A DNA stretch of 64,000 nt from positions 308,018-372,017 of the forward strand of contig SZXW01000002.1 in NCBI GenBank assembly GCA_005862285.1, written 5' to 3'. A program made the position numbers and the translations under genes. Shown here piece by piece: positions 20,901 through 29,957 of the stretch; position 1 is the first letter of the stretch, and each line of letters opens with the position of its first letter. This DNA comes from Chlorobium sp. (GTDB lineage: Bacteria > Bacteroidota > Chlorobiia > Chlorobiales > Chlorobiaceae). The notes below the pieces were generated by a model. It did no database searches and was not told the origin of the DNA. It saw nothing but the letters and a program-made list of their open reading frames with translations.

Positions 20901-22089
20901 GTTCACCCATAAAGGGGAGGTGTCCGTGTATGCAACTCCTGCATCTGAAACGGAGGAAGAGCTCTGGGTGAAATTCTCTGTTAAGGATACAGGTATCGGC
21001 ATTCCTCCGAACAAAATCGACTATCTCTTTTCAAGCTTCACCCAGGTGGATTCCTCCACAACCCGGAAGTTCGGAGGAACAGGGCTCGGTCTTGCCATAT
21101 GCCGAAAGCTGGTTTCGCTCATGGGCGGCCAAATCGGTTTGAACAGCCGGGAGCAGGAGGGCTCAGAGTTCTGGTTTACCATTCCCCTGAAAAAACAGAT
21201 GAACCGGATAAATGGCGGGCAGTATCCGAAAGACTCCATCAAGGGAACAAAGGTATTGGTCGTGGATGACAATGCTACCAACCGCAGTGTTCTCATGGAG
21301 CAGCTGGCTTCCTGGGGAGCAAAGGTCAAAGAGATGTCGGGTGCTTTTGCAGCCTATGAAGAGATTGAGTCGGCATATGAAAAGGGTGAACCATACCGGA
21401 TGGTCATGATCGACCTGCAGATGCCCGACATGGATCCTGATAAACTCGGGCAATTTATCCGGGAAAATGAAAAATTCAGGGATACTGTTTTTGTGATCAT
21501 GAGTGTTCTGGGAAGTCAGTCAAGTCCGGAATATCTCAAATCCATGGGATTTACAGCATACCTTTCCAAACCAATCCGCCAGTCGGACCTCTTCGATACC
21601 CTTGCTTCTGCGGTTTATACCGATCTTGATCATGATGTCGCTGAAATGCCTGCAGAAAAAACATATCCGGTATGCCAATACCTTTCTGTCCCTGACAGGA
21701 CTTCGAACGGGCAGTTGAAAGTTTACAGGCTGCTGCTTGCCGAAGACAGCACGATCAACCAGAAAGTTGTGACCGGCCTGCTCTGCAAGCTCGGTTACCA
21801 TATCGATGTTGTTGCCAACGGGCTTGAAGCGATCAGAGCTCTGGAGACGATGCCTTATGACCTTGTGATCATGGATGTGCAGATGCCGGAAATGGATGGC
21901 CTCGAAGCGACAAGGACCATACGGAACCCGCAATCAGGGGTGCTGAACCACCGGATCCCCGTGATCGCACTTACCGCTCATGCCATGCAGGGAGACCGCG
22001 AAGTCTGTCTGCAGGCTGGAATGAACGACTATGTTTCGAAGCCTATCGATTCCCGTATACTTGCTGAAACCCTGAAAAAGTGGCTTTAG
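17920..22089 (+). CDS. Hybrid sensor histidine kinase with two extracytoplasmic sensor segments, PAS, GAF and two receiver domains
   Basis: The 1389-residue membrane kinase reads: TM1 (7-24), an extracytoplasmic segment to ~185, TM2 (~187-206), TM3 (~222-244), a second extracytoplasmic segment resembling a cache domain (~245-505), TM4 (~509-532), a PAS domain (~548-665), a GAF domain (~680-845) and HisKA with phospho-acceptor His874 in NMSHEIRTPMNG. An HATPase domain (to ~1100, with DTGIGIPP and FGGTGLGLAI) and two receivers follow. Receiver 1 (~1108-1225) has Asp1165; receiver 2 (~1267-1389) has Asp1319, and both keep the Ser/Thr and SKP lysine. No output regulator or Hpt gene adjoins, so the partner and signal are unknown. 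Confidence 0.93.
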   Translation: MKKHSIPVLLLCGLFIAGALFSWWTVKHADQQMREQLLRQVLIGAQGIDIKKLRDLEGSESDLQKPEYIQLKEQLLRTRNAGLNCRFAYLFGRKQNGQVFFYADSEPAASKDSSPAGQIYDEATDVLKKVFKTHRSDTEGPVADRWGTWVSGFVPLVDTQNGKLVAVFGMDVDASDWIWEITARSAVPIGLMLVTIIVITSTYFVSRRTKELSGSVLQHLMPTLVTLIALIFVLFSSLLWWQQQKQLEETVRDAEDQISDAYKRSIDVSKDELAVAIETLSRDSLLIKALREKDRERLYSLTADLYKKFEHDYGINHFYFVDPARVCLLRVHKPDKRGDRIDRVTMLEAEKTGSITNGMELGQLGTYTQRVVFPVVDHGKRIGYIELGRDIENILKGLHLDSGSGVAIFIKKKYLQQNQWEEGMKLFHRDARWEAFATDVMVYSTFGIFPREFSPALSSDTVSRDVDVKWEDRPWHAASKPLVDASGRVVGTMIFLQDISSFRNAVTRFISVAGISIIVAVSLFLGFLVVVLSRTDRSIRRRENDLILSREQYMLAVNGSNDGIWDWNIPDDTLYLSPIWKKMLGYEDYELPNVYATFIERLHPEDRIFYESYLDRYLKNEISTFSTEFRLRHRNGSYLWILAKGEALRDNAGVAYRMAGSHSDISGRKKEQEELRQRSALQLVLMDLAIGFVNKPSDDLDNSINRALAIVGEFTGVDRVYLFLYDVEKNTMSNTHEWCAPGIHAEIQSLQDVPNEAMPDWVATHRQGRIVHIPRVLDLPEESFLRKILEQQGIQSLITLPMNYGEQCFGFVGFDSVRQLKSWDDDDVSLLRVLAELFTNAEIRRRHENALVDARSIAEAANRAKSEFLANMSHEIRTPMNGVIGMTGLLLDTQLTEEQKGYAVAVKASAESLLGLINDILDFSKIEAGKLELEILDFDLRKVIDDVSSIMAVKAVDKNIEFICSLSPGIMPFLRGDPGRLCQVLNNLASNAIKFTHKGEVSVYATPASETEEELWVKFSVKDTGIGIPPNKIDYLFSSFTQVDSSTTRKFGGTGLGLAICRKLVSLMGGQIGLNSREQEGSEFWFTIPLKKQMNRINGGQYPKDSIKGTKVLVVDDNATNRSVLMEQLASWGAKVKEMSGAFAAYEEIESAYEKGEPYRMVMIDLQMPDMDPDKLGQFIRENEKFRDTVFVIMSVLGSQSSPEYLKSMGFTAYLSKPIRQSDLFDTLASAVYTDLDHDVAEMPAEKTYPVCQYLSVPDRTSNGQLKVYRLLLAEDSTINQKVVTGLLCKLGYHIDVVANGLEAIRALETMPYDLVIMDVQMPEMDGLEATRTIRNPQSGVLNHRIPVIALTAHAMQGDREVCLQAGMNDYVSKPIDSRILAETLKKWL

Positions 22090-22135
22090 TATTCGAGGGG
22101 TATTATCTGCCGGTTTGAATGGCAGGAGAAACTTG

Positions 22136-24094
22136 TCATGAACAGTATTGTTCCCATTCGGCAAACAATTTTTCGAGCTCTCTGCAAGCGGCATGGTAGC
22201 TGTCGAGTGCCGTTGTGGTCTCTTCCCTGCTTTTTTTATAGAAATCCTCCGCTGCCATAAGCGTTTCTATCGACTCCTTCTTTTTTTCGAGCAGATTGAT
22301 CTTCCTTTCGATTTCCTCGATTTTCTTTTTATTTCTGACAGGTTGCCCGCTTTTTTTCTCCTCGGTTTTTTCTTTGGCTGCATCTGCAGGCGGAGATTGT
22401 TTTTTCTGTTGCTCTTCATGCTGCAGGCGCCGTTCTTCCTCGAGATTTTTTTCAGCCTTATCGAGATATTCGGCATAGGTGCCCAGATAAAGCTTCAACA
22501 CCCCGTCCTTTATCTCGATGACCTTGTTGACGAGACTGTCGAGGAAATAGCGGTCATGGCTGACGATCAGGAGTGTCCCGTCGTAGTTTTCCAGCGAGTC
22601 GATAAGCATCTCTTTGGAACGCATGTCGAGATGGTTGGTAGGCTCGTCCATGATAAGCAGGTTCGAAGCCTGCAGCAGGATCCTGGCGAGGGCGACCCTC
22701 GATTTTTCACCGCCCGACAGCACCTTGATTTTTTTGTTGATGGCATCACCGCTGAAGAGAAAGCATCCGAGGATGTCCCGTACGTTTTTCTGCGCTTCCG
22801 AAGTCGGAGCTGAATCCATCATTTCCGCATAGATGCTTTTTTCCGGTGATAGGTTTTCCGTCTGGTGCTGCGCGAAATAGTTCAGGGTAACGTTATGCCC
22901 GACGGCAAGTTTTCCTTCGAAGTCGATCTGTCCGGCAAGGATTTTGCAGAACGTGGTTTTGCCGGCGCCGTTCGAGCCAACGATCGCGATCCTGTCTCCT
23001 CGCATCACTTCGAGGTCGATTCCTTTCAGTACCTGTTTTTTCTTGCCGTCAGGCAGGGTATAGGATTTTTTCACTCCTTCGAGCCGCATCACTTCGCGTC
23101 CGGATGGGGTGGCTTTGGGAAAACGGAACGAGATATGCGACAGGTCTTCTTCGGGGCACTGGAGTTCCTGCTCGATTTTTTCCAGCATCCTCAGACGGCT
23201 CTGCGCCTGCCGGGCTTTTGTGGCCTTGTAGCGGAACCGGTCGACAAAGGCTTTCAGATCCTCCATTTTCTTCAGGTCGTTCTCGTATTTGCCCATCATC
23301 AGCTCGTACCGTTCGGCTTTTTCCTTTTCGTAGTAGGAATAGTTGCCTTTGTATTCGGTGATGCGCCTGAATGCGATTTCGAGGGTTTTGTCGGTGAGCT
23401 TGTCGAGGAAGAACCGGTCGTGGGAAACGATGATGTAGCTGTGTTCGTAACCGGCGAGATAATTTTCAAGCCACCTGAGTGAGTCTATATCGAGGTGGTT
23501 GGTCGGTTCGTCCAGCAGCAGAAGGGTAGGGTTCTGCAGGAGCAGTCTTGTGAGGTGCAGGCGCATCTGCCAGCCTCCGGAAAAAGCTTTGACCTTTTTA
23601 TGGAAATCGATCTCGCTGAACCCGAGGCCCGCAAGCACTTTTTCCGCACTCGACTGTATCTTGTATCCCCCCAGTCGCTCGAATTCGTGCATCGCCTCGG
23701 AAAACCGCTCGATCAGATGATGGTAGGCCTCACTTTCGTAATCCTGATCGGGCAGGGCCATTTCATGCTCAAGTCGGGATATCTTTGCCTGAAGTTCGAA
23801 AAGGCGAGTGTTTGCCTGCAGGGCATATTGCAGGGCGGTTTTTTCAAGATCCTGGTCGAAGGAGATTTCCTGGGGCAGGTAACCTATGGTTGTTTCCCCC
23901 GATTTCATGAACTGTCCCGATGTTATCAGCGAACTGTTGCCCGTCCCGCTGCTGATCAGGCGAAGCAGGGTGGTTTTACCCGTTCCGTTCAGGCCGACCA
24001 GTGCGACATGGTCCCTGTCGCCTATACGGAACGATGTATCGATGAGAAGTTCTTTGGTTCCTGCTGTGAGCGAGAGATTACGGGCTTCGAACAT
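22136..24094 (-). CDS. ABC-F family ATPase (Uup/YheS type)
   Basis: The 652-residue cytoplasmic protein contains two ABC domains and no membrane segments. Domain 1 has Walker [10 protein letters not shown], signature FSGGWQMRL and Walker [13 protein letters not shown]; domain 2 has [18 protein letters not shown] and [13 protein letters not shown] charged ~80-residue linker separates them, and a lysine/glutamate-rich coiled-coil forms the C-terminal ~110 residues ([20 protein letters not shown]). ABC-F proteins of this layout act on ribosomes during elongation or rescue; the C-terminal coiled coil favours the Uup/YheS groups. It converges on the kinase gene with a 46-base gap. Confidence 0.92.
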   Translation of the reverse strand: MFEARNLSLTAGTKELLIDTSFRIGDRDHVALVGLNGTGKTTLLRLISSGTGNSSLITSGQFMKSGETTIGYLPQEISFDQDLEKTALQYALQANTRLFELQAKISRLEHEMALPDQDYESEAYHHLIERFSEAMHEFERLGGYKIQSSAEKVLAGLGFSEIDFHKKVKAFSGGWQMRLHLTRLLLQNPTLLLLDEPTNHLDIDSLRWLENYLAGYEHSYIIVSHDRFFLDKLTDKTLEIAFRRITEYKGNYSYYEKEKAERYELMMGKYENDLKKMEDLKAFVDRFRYKATKARQAQSRLRMLEKIEQELQCPEEDLSHISFRFPKATPSGREVMRLEGVKKSYTLPDGKKKQVLKGIDLEVMRGDRIAIVGSNGAGKTTFCKILAGQIDFEGKLAVGHNVTLNYFAQHQTENLSPEKSIYAEMMDSAPTSEAQKNVRDILGCFLFSGDAINKKIKVLSGGEKSRVALARILLQASNLLIMDEPTNHLDMRSKEMLIDSLENYDGTLLIVSHDRYFLDSLVNKVIEIKDGVLKLYLGTYAEYLDKAEKNLEEERRLQHEEQQKKQSPPADAAKEKTEEKKSGQPVRNKKKIEEIERKINLLEKKKESIETLMAAEDFYKKSREETTTALDSYHAACRELEKLFAEWEQYCS

Positions 24095-24420
24095 GATATG
24101 CTGGACCTGGAAAAATGAGCGATAACGGTAAACATTGCTTCAACACGGGTGAAAATATACTATTTCAGAAACAGTTTTCAGGATACGGATTCTGTTGTTG
24201 TATTGAATAAGCTAACCGTAATCTGAAAGGCGGAATAATATCGTATCTTTTAAATTAATGTGTTTTGAATGTTTGCCCGATTTACAAGATTCCATCAATT
24301 ACTTTTTTGTCAAGTCAGGTTTTTCATCGGATAACATATTCCTGGAAATTGAAAACGATGATATGGATTAATGCATCAAGGTATGCGGAGTGACAGATGC
24401 GCTAATAAACTCTCTATGCC
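24095..24420 (+). other. Intergenic region between ABC-F gene and type I RM operon
   Basis: These 326 bases lie between divergent genes and must carry the promoter of the restriction-modification operon. The sequence is AT-rich. No operator palindrome, controller-protein gene or terminator was found by eye. Confidence 0.4.
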
Positions 24421-25944
24421 ATGAGAAAGAAGAACGGCATCAAAAATGATCTGCTTGATCTCGACATCGGAACGCTTTCCAGCCATCTCTGGGAGGCAGC
24501 AAATATCCTCCGCGGACCTGTCGATGCCGCTGATTTCAAGACCTATATTTTTCCGCTTTTATTTTTCAAGAGACTATCCGATGTTTATGACGAAGAGTTT
24601 TCGTTTGCTCTGAGAGAATCCGATGGTGACCTGGAATATGCCGGTTTTCCTGAAAATCATCGTTTCCAGGTTCCCGAGAATTGCCACTGGACGGATATCC
24701 GGGCTAAAAGTATCAATATTGGCCATGCGCTCCAGAGCTCCATGCGCGCTATCGAGCAGGCCAACCCTGATACGCTGCATGGCATTTTCGGTGATGCGCA
24801 GTGGACAAATAAGGAGCGCCTTTCAGATGCACTTCTCAAAGATCTCATTGAACATTTTTCATCGCTCAGTCTTGGCAATGAACAATGTAAGACGGACATT
24901 CTCGGTCAAGCCTACGAATACCTGATCAAGAAATTCGCCGATCTAACCAACAGGAAGGCGGGCGAATTCTATACGCCTCGATCCGTGGTAGCGCTCATGG
25001 TTCGTATGCTTGCTCCGAAAGCCGGTGAAACGATCTATGATCCAGCGTGCGGTACTGGAGGGATGCTTCTCGAGGCACTTCACTATGTCAAAGAGCATGG
25101 AGGAAACGAAAACCTCATGCTGGGCAAGCTTTTCGGACAGGAGAAGAACCTGACAACATCATCCATCGCCCGGATGAACCTTTTCCTGCATGGTGCGGAA
25201 GATTTCCATATCGAACGGGGCGATACGTTGCGAATGCCGGCTTTTTATTTCGGAGACAACCTTGCCGTTTTTGATTGTGTCATAGCGAATCCTCCGTTCT
25301 CTCTTGAAAAGTGGGGAGACGATATCTGGATCAGTGATCCTTATGGCCGGAATTTCGCAGGTCTTCCACCGTCCAAATCCGGCGACTTTGCGTGGGTTCA
25401 GCACATGATCAGGTCCATGGCTTTCAAAACCGGACGAATGGCTGTTGTATTGCCGCATGGAGTCTTGTTTCGAATGTCAAAAGAAGGCGAAATCCGGCGC
25501 AAGTTGATAGAGATGGACATCCTCGACGCAGTCATCGGTCTTGGACAGAATATTTTCTATGGCACTGGCCTTGCCCCCTGCGTGCTGGTATTCCGCGACA
25601 GCAAACCGAAAAACCGCAGCCGGAAGGTGCTCTTTATCGATGCATCCAAAGAGTTCAAGACAGGCCGGGCCCAGAACGAATTGTTGCCCGAGCACGTGGA
25701 AAATATTCATCGCTGGTACGAGGGTTATCAGGATGTGGAAGGTAACTGCAGGGTGGTTACGATCGATGAAATCCTCGAGAACGATTGCAATCTCAATATC
25801 CCGCGTTACGTCGAACCGGTGATTGAGGAAGAGTCGATGACAATTGATGAGGCTATTGCAAATCTCAGGGAATCATTGCAGGCGGCGTATGCGGCAGAGG
25901 ATCGTCTCAAAGAATTGTTGAAAAGGGAGGGGTTGCCAGCATGA
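24421..25944 (+). CDS. hsdM: Type I restriction-modification system methyltransferase subunit (first copy)
   Basis: The 507-residue adenine-N6 methyltransferase subunit has an N-terminal HsdM domain (LWEAANILRGPVDAADF, then IFPLLFFKRLSDVYDEE), SAM-binding motif I from Asp207 (DPACGTGGML), and the catalytic motif IV NPPF at 290-293. Both are intact. It pairs with the second HsdM encoded 227 bases further on, a clear but diverged paralogue: the N-terminal helices align residue for residue with many substitutions. Its last four bases ATGA contain the start of the zinc-ribbon gene, the first of a chain of overlapping starts and stops running to hsdR. Confidence 0.95.
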   Translation: MRKKNGIKNDLLDLDIGTLSSHLWEAANILRGPVDAADFKTYIFPLLFFKRLSDVYDEEFSFALRESDGDLEYAGFPENHRFQVPENCHWTDIRAKSINIGHALQSSMRAIEQANPDTLHGIFGDAQWTNKERLSDALLKDLIEHFSSLSLGNEQCKTDILGQAYEYLIKKFADLTNRKAGEFYTPRSVVALMVRMLAPKAGETIYDPACGTGGMLLEALHYVKEHGGNENLMLGKLFGQEKNLTTSSIARMNLFLHGAEDFHIERGDTLRMPAFYFGDNLAVFDCVIANPPFSLEKWGDDIWISDPYGRNFAGLPPSKSGDFAWVQHMIRSMAFKTGRMAVVLPHGVLFRMSKEGEIRRKLIEMDILDAVIGLGQNIFYGTGLAPCVLVFRDSKPKNRSRKVLFIDASKEFKTGRAQNELLPEHVENIHRWYEGYQDVEGNCRVVTIDEILENDCNLNIPRYVEPVIEEESMTIDEAIANLRESLQAAYAAEDRLKELLKREGLPA

Positions 25945-26171
25945 AGAACCAATCATCAAGAGTTGAACGAGCAAGAAAACCAGGTAAATGCCCTGAATGC
26001 GGTAAATCTCCGCTTGCAACTATTTTATATGGACTTCCTGCATTCAGTGATGAATTAGAGCAGAAAATCACCGAAGGGAGGGTGATACTTGGAGGTTGTT
26101 GCATCGACTATGACGACCCGGCATGGGAATGCACTCATTGCGGATTAAAATTATTCCGGAAGACATCATAA
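25941..26171 (+). CDS. Zinc-ribbon miniprotein inside the RM operon
   Basis: The 76-residue product carries two CxxC pairs (CPECG near residue 17 and CTHCG near residue 64), enough for one zinc ribbon, separated by LYGLPAFSDELEQ and a GGCCIDYDDPAWEC stretch. The pattern recalls a family of small uncharacterised zinc-ribbon proteins found scattered in bacteria; I know no assigned function. Its ATG overlaps the hsdM1 stop (ATGA) and its stop TAA overlaps the hsdM2 start (TAATG), so it is translated as part of the RM operon. It could be a passenger, an anti-restriction-type regulator or an accessory DNA-binding part. Confidence 0.75.
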   Translation: MKNQSSRVERARKPGKCPECGKSPLATILYGLPAFSDELEQKITEGRVILGGCCIDYDDPAWECTHCGLKLFRKTS

Positions 26172-27763
26172 TGATATCCCAATCGGAACTCGAATCCTAT
26201 CTCTGGGGTGCGGCCACCCTTCTGAGGGGTTATATCGATGCCGGTGATTACAAGCAGTTCATTTTTCCGCTGCTCTTCTACAAGCGCCTGTGCGATGTGT
26301 ATGATGAAGAGCTTGCCGAAGCATTGAAGGAATCCGGCGGAGATCGGGAGTATGCTTCAATGCCGGAGCAGCATCGTTTCCAGATACCGCAGGAAGCTCA
26401 CTGGCAGGCCATCCGCACCGAGGTGAAGAACGTTGGGAAGGTGATACAGGATGCGTTGCGAAATATAGAAAAGGCCAATCCGGATAGTCTCTACGGAGTT
26501 TTCGGTGATGCCCAGTGGACCAACAGGGAAAGGCTGCCCGATCATATGCTGCGGGATCTGATCGAGCACTTCAGTTCGAAAACGCTGTCGCTTGCCAACT
26601 GCCCCGAAGATGAACTCGGTGTGGGTTACGAGTTCCTGATAAAGAAATTCGCAGACGATTCAGGTCATACCGCGGCGGAGTTCTACACCAACCGTACGGT
26701 GGTGCACCTGATGACCGAGATGCTCGAACCCATATCAGGTGAATCGATCTACGATCCGACATGCGGATCGGCAGGCATGCTGCTGTCGGCTGTTGCCCAT
26801 CTGCAGCGACAGGGCAGGGAATGGCGGAACCTGCGTCTGTACGGGCAGGAGCGGAACCTTCTGACCTCGGCTATCGGCAGGATGAATCTCTTTCTGCATG
26901 GCATAGAAGATTTCAGCATCGTCCGGGGCGATACGCTTGCCTATCCGGCGTTTCTGGAAGGCGATCGTCTCATGCAGTTCGATGTGGTTCTTGCCAATCC
27001 TCCCTACTCGATCAAGCAGTGGGACCGTGATGCATGGGCCTCTGATCCCTGGGGGCGTAACCTTTACGGCACTCCGCCGCAGGGCAGGGCGGATTATGCT
27101 TTCTGGCAGCATATCATAAAAAGTATGAAGCCCCGATCGGGCCGCTGCGCGATTCTCTTTCCTCACGGAGTACTTTTTCGCAAGGAAGAACAGGCGATGC
27201 GTGAAAAGCTGATCGCCCATGACGTTCTGGAGTGTGTGCTGGGACTGGGGCCCAATCTTTTTTACAATTCTCCCATGGAAGCATGCGTTGTCATCTGCCG
27301 TATGGAAAAGCCGATGGTGCGCAGGAACAAGGTGCTTTTCATCAACGCGGTGAACGACGTGACGCGCGAACGGGCACAGAGTTTTCTCACCGAAGGCCAT
27401 ATCCGTAGGATTGTTGCTTCTTACCAGTCATTTGGTGAAGAGGAGGGTTTTGCCCGGGTGGTCAGTAACGATGAAATCCGGGAAAAAGGCTGCAGTCTGA
27501 GCATTCCGCTTTTTGTGCGTACAACGAAGAAACAGGCGATGGCGGTGTCGGAAGATTCTGGAACATACGGGCAGGATTCCCTCAGGCTGGCCATTGCGAA
27601 CTGGCAGGAAAGTTCGATCGCCTTGCGTGAATCGATGAACACTCTCTTCGAAGTACTGGAGAACGGGTTTTCCAAAGGAAGCGAACCGGAAAATCAGTCG
27701 ATGAATCCTGTTGATTCTGGGAAATCGGCCGGAGAAGTGACTGCAACGGGAGGGCGGAAGTGA
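26171..27763 (+). CDS. hsdM: Type I restriction-modification system methyltransferase subunit (second copy)
   Basis: The 530-residue paralogue of the first HsdM starts at the ATG in the TAATG junction; an upstream in-frame start inside the zinc-ribbon gene is disfavoured because the extra residues are not HsdM-like. SAM motif I reads DPTCGSAGML from Asp195, where the canonical GTGG is GSAG, and motif IV NPPY starts at Asn276. The extra ~35 residues at the C-terminus are polar and low in complexity. With only one HsdS in the operon, the complex may be an M1-M2-S heterotrimer in place of the usual M2S (inference). Confidence 0.93.
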   Translation: MISQSELESYLWGAATLLRGYIDAGDYKQFIFPLLFYKRLCDVYDEELAEALKESGGDREYASMPEQHRFQIPQEAHWQAIRTEVKNVGKVIQDALRNIEKANPDSLYGVFGDAQWTNRERLPDHMLRDLIEHFSSKTLSLANCPEDELGVGYEFLIKKFADDSGHTAAEFYTNRTVVHLMTEMLEPISGESIYDPTCGSAGMLLSAVAHLQRQGREWRNLRLYGQERNLLTSAIGRMNLFLHGIEDFSIVRGDTLAYPAFLEGDRLMQFDVVLANPPYSIKQWDRDAWASDPWGRNLYGTPPQGRADYAFWQHIIKSMKPRSGRCAILFPHGVLFRKEEQAMREKLIAHDVLECVLGLGPNLFYNSPMEACVVICRMEKPMVRRNKVLFINAVNDVTRERAQSFLTEGHIRRIVASYQSFGEEEGFARVVSNDEIREKGCSLSIPLFVRTTKKQAMAVSEDSGTYGQDSLRLAIANWQESSIALRESMNTLFEVLENGFSKGSEPENQSMNPVDSGKSAGEVTATGGRK

Positions 27764-28794
27764 ACAGACTGAATAAAAGCAATTCAGCACAGGAGTACGC
27801 GCACCTCCTTGCAGAAGTGAAAGAACGCATCCGTTCGGCGCAATACGCTGCCCTCAAAACGGTCAATACAGAACTGGTCGGACTTTACTGGGATATCGGC
27901 CGAATGATCATAGAGCGGCAGGCTGATGCCGAACACGGTTCGGCCATCGCGGAACAACTGTCGAATGATCTGCGGAAAGTGTTTCCTGGAGTCAGCGGTT
28001 TTTCAAGGAGAAATATCTTTTACATGCGCGAGTTCTACCTGCTCTATCGAAATGATGAAAGAGTGCAACCGCTGGTTGCACAAATCGGCTGGTCACACAA
28101 TCTGGTTATTCTCCAGCGATGCAAAGACTCATTGGAGCGGGAATTTTATATCCGCATGACCCGAAAGTTCGGCTGGTCAAAGAATGTTCTCATTCACCAG
28201 ATCGACAACCAGAGTTACGAGAAATCACTGCTTGGCCAGACCAATTTCGATCAGGCGCTAACACCGGAGTTGCGTGTTCAGGCCAAATTGGCGGTGAAGG
28301 ATGAATATACCTTCGACTTTCTGGAACTGGGAGATGAACACAGCGAACGGCAACTTGAACGTGCGCTCATTGCCCGGGTCGAGGATTTCCTGCGTGCAAT
28401 GGGAGGCATGTTTGCCTTCATGGGAAGCCAGTACCGGCTGGAAGTGGACGGACAGGAGTTTTTTATCGACCTGCTGCTGTTCCATCGGACTTTACGCTGT
28501 CTTGTAGCTATCGAGCTGAAGATTGGTGAGTTTCAGCCGGAGTATGTCGGCAAGATGCAATTTTATCTCACTGCACTCGACAGGCAGGTTCGGCAGGAGA
28601 ACGAGAACACTTCCATCGGGATCATTCTCTGCAAGGAAAAGAACCGTACCATCGTTGAATATGCTCTGCATGACGCCCGCAAACCTATTGGCGTGGCTAC
28701 GTACGAAATCACCCGGACGCTGCCCAGGGAACTGAGTGGACAACTGCCCCGGCCGGAAGATATTGCAGCTTTGCTGGAGGGGATTGAGGAATGA
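27760..28794 (+). CDS. DUF1016/YhcG-type PD-(D/E)xK nuclease-like protein
   Basis: The 344-residue protein begins at a GTG overlapping the hsdM2 stop. Residues ~10-170 match the DUF1016 N-terminal helical domain (LVGLYWDIGRMI, FSRRNIFYMREFY, IGWSHNLVIL). Residues ~175-330 form a PD-(D/E)xK nuclease fold with Asp237 and Glu252-x-Lys254 (FFIDLLLFHR, then AIELKIGEFQPEYVGKMQFYL). YhcG-like proteins often occur inside type I RM loci, and several defence studies count them as nuclease accessories. Here the gene lies between hsdM2 and hsdS with overlapping starts on both sides, so it is made together with the RM complex. Confidence 0.92.
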   Translation: MNRLNKSNSAQEYAHLLAEVKERIRSAQYAALKTVNTELVGLYWDIGRMIIERQADAEHGSAIAEQLSNDLRKVFPGVSGFSRRNIFYMREFYLLYRNDERVQPLVAQIGWSHNLVILQRCKDSLEREFYIRMTRKFGWSKNVLIHQIDNQSYEKSLLGQTNFDQALTPELRVQAKLAVKDEYTFDFLELGDEHSERQLERALIARVEDFLRAMGGMFAFMGSQYRLEVDGQEFFIDLLLFHRTLRCLVAIELKIGEFQPEYVGKMQFYLTALDRQVRQENENTSIGIILCKEKNRTIVEYALHDARKPIGVATYEITRTLPRELSGQLPRPEDIAALLEGIEE

Positions 28795-29957
28795 ACCAGC
28801 GACCCCTGAAACCCGGATGGAAGTTGGTCAAGTTCGGCGAGTTTGTTGAAAACATTGTTGAGCAAGGACAGCCAACCACTGAAGACAGTAGAAAATATAT
28901 TGGATTGGAGCATCTCGACTCAGGTTCTCTACATGTGAAACGCTGGGGATCCGACGCCGATTTGAAAGGAAAGAAGTTAGTAATGAAAAAAGGCGATCTA
29001 CTTTTTGCGAAGCGAAATGCCTACCTTCGCCGAGTGGCAATAGCCCCATATGATGGATTCTTTTCGGCTCACGGAATGATTTTACGTCCTAAAGGAAATG
29101 ATGTTTTACAGGAATTTTTGCCATTTTTTCTACAGTCAGATTTGTTCATGGAGAGGGCAATTGAAATATCGGTCGGTTCTCTTTCTCCAACAATCAATTG
29201 GAATACGTTACGAGTAGAGGAACTTCCGCTACCTCCACTTGATGAACAGAAACGTATATCCGAGATCCTGTGGGCGGCAGATGAGGCGGTGGAACGCAAT
29301 GTTCTTCTAAAAAATGCCTTTCATGCATTCTACATGAGTTCGATAGAAACTTACTGTTTTGATAAGAGACATAATGCCGTCAAAATTGAGAAAATTGCAG
29401 ATATCAATAAGGAGACTTTATCAGTTTTAAAAACAGCAAAAAACTACCAATTCAAATATCTTGATATTGGCTCTGTTCTGGCTCCCAAAGAGATTGGAAA
29501 ACTCGCTATTTATAATTTTTCTGATGCTCCAAGCCGAGCACGACGAGTAGTCAGGGATTTCGATATATTGTTATCAACTGTAAGACCAAACCTTCAATCT
29601 TTTATTCGGATTGGGAAGGTTGGAAGAGAGCTAATTGCTTCCACTGGATTTGCTGTAATTAGTCCTATGAATTATGCTCTTGGAAGCATTGTATTCCATT
29701 CCTTTTTCTCAAAGCGGTTTTCGCAATATTGTGATGCAAAAGTAACCGGTACAAGTTATCCTGCAGTAACAGCAAAAGATATTGGAATGTTTACAATTTT
29801 CATTCCAAGTGAGAAAAATGAGATTCATAGAATTGCTAAAATTCTTGATTCAATCGATCAATCGATTCGTCAAATTGAATCATGTATTTGTGCTGGTAAA
29901 GAAATGAATAAGGTTCTAATTGATGAGTTGATTGGAAGAGGAGCCCCCCATGTTTAA
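28791..29957 (+). CDS. hsdS: Type I restriction-modification specificity subunit
   Basis: The 388-residue subunit sets the DNA sequence recognised. It has two target-recognition domains, each closed by a conserved helical spacer: LPLPPLDEQKRISEILWAAD (~155-175) and IPSEKNEIHRIAKILDSIDQ (~345-365). The ATG overlaps the preceding stop (ATGA), and the last codons overlap the hsdR start. The inner part, about 28,850-29,930, is clearly more AT-rich than the flanking hsdM and hsdR genes and uses more A/T-ending codons, as expected if recognition domains have been exchanged by recombination. Confidence 0.94.
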   Translation: MNQRPLKPGWKLVKFGEFVENIVEQGQPTTEDSRKYIGLEHLDSGSLHVKRWGSDADLKGKKLVMKKGDLLFAKRNAYLRRVAIAPYDGFFSAHGMILRPKGNDVLQEFLPFFLQSDLFMERAIEISVGSLSPTINWNTLRVEELPLPPLDEQKRISEILWAADEAVERNVLLKNAFHAFYMSSIETYCFDKRHNAVKIEKIADINKETLSVLKTAKNYQFKYLDIGSVLAPKEIGKLAIYNFSDAPSRARRVVRDFDILLSTVRPNLQSFIRIGKVGRELIASTGFAVISPMNYALGSIVFHSFFSKRFSQYCDAKVTGTSYPAVTAKDIGMFTIFIPSEKNEIHRIAKILDSIDQSIRQIESCICAGKEMNKVLIDELIGRGAPHV

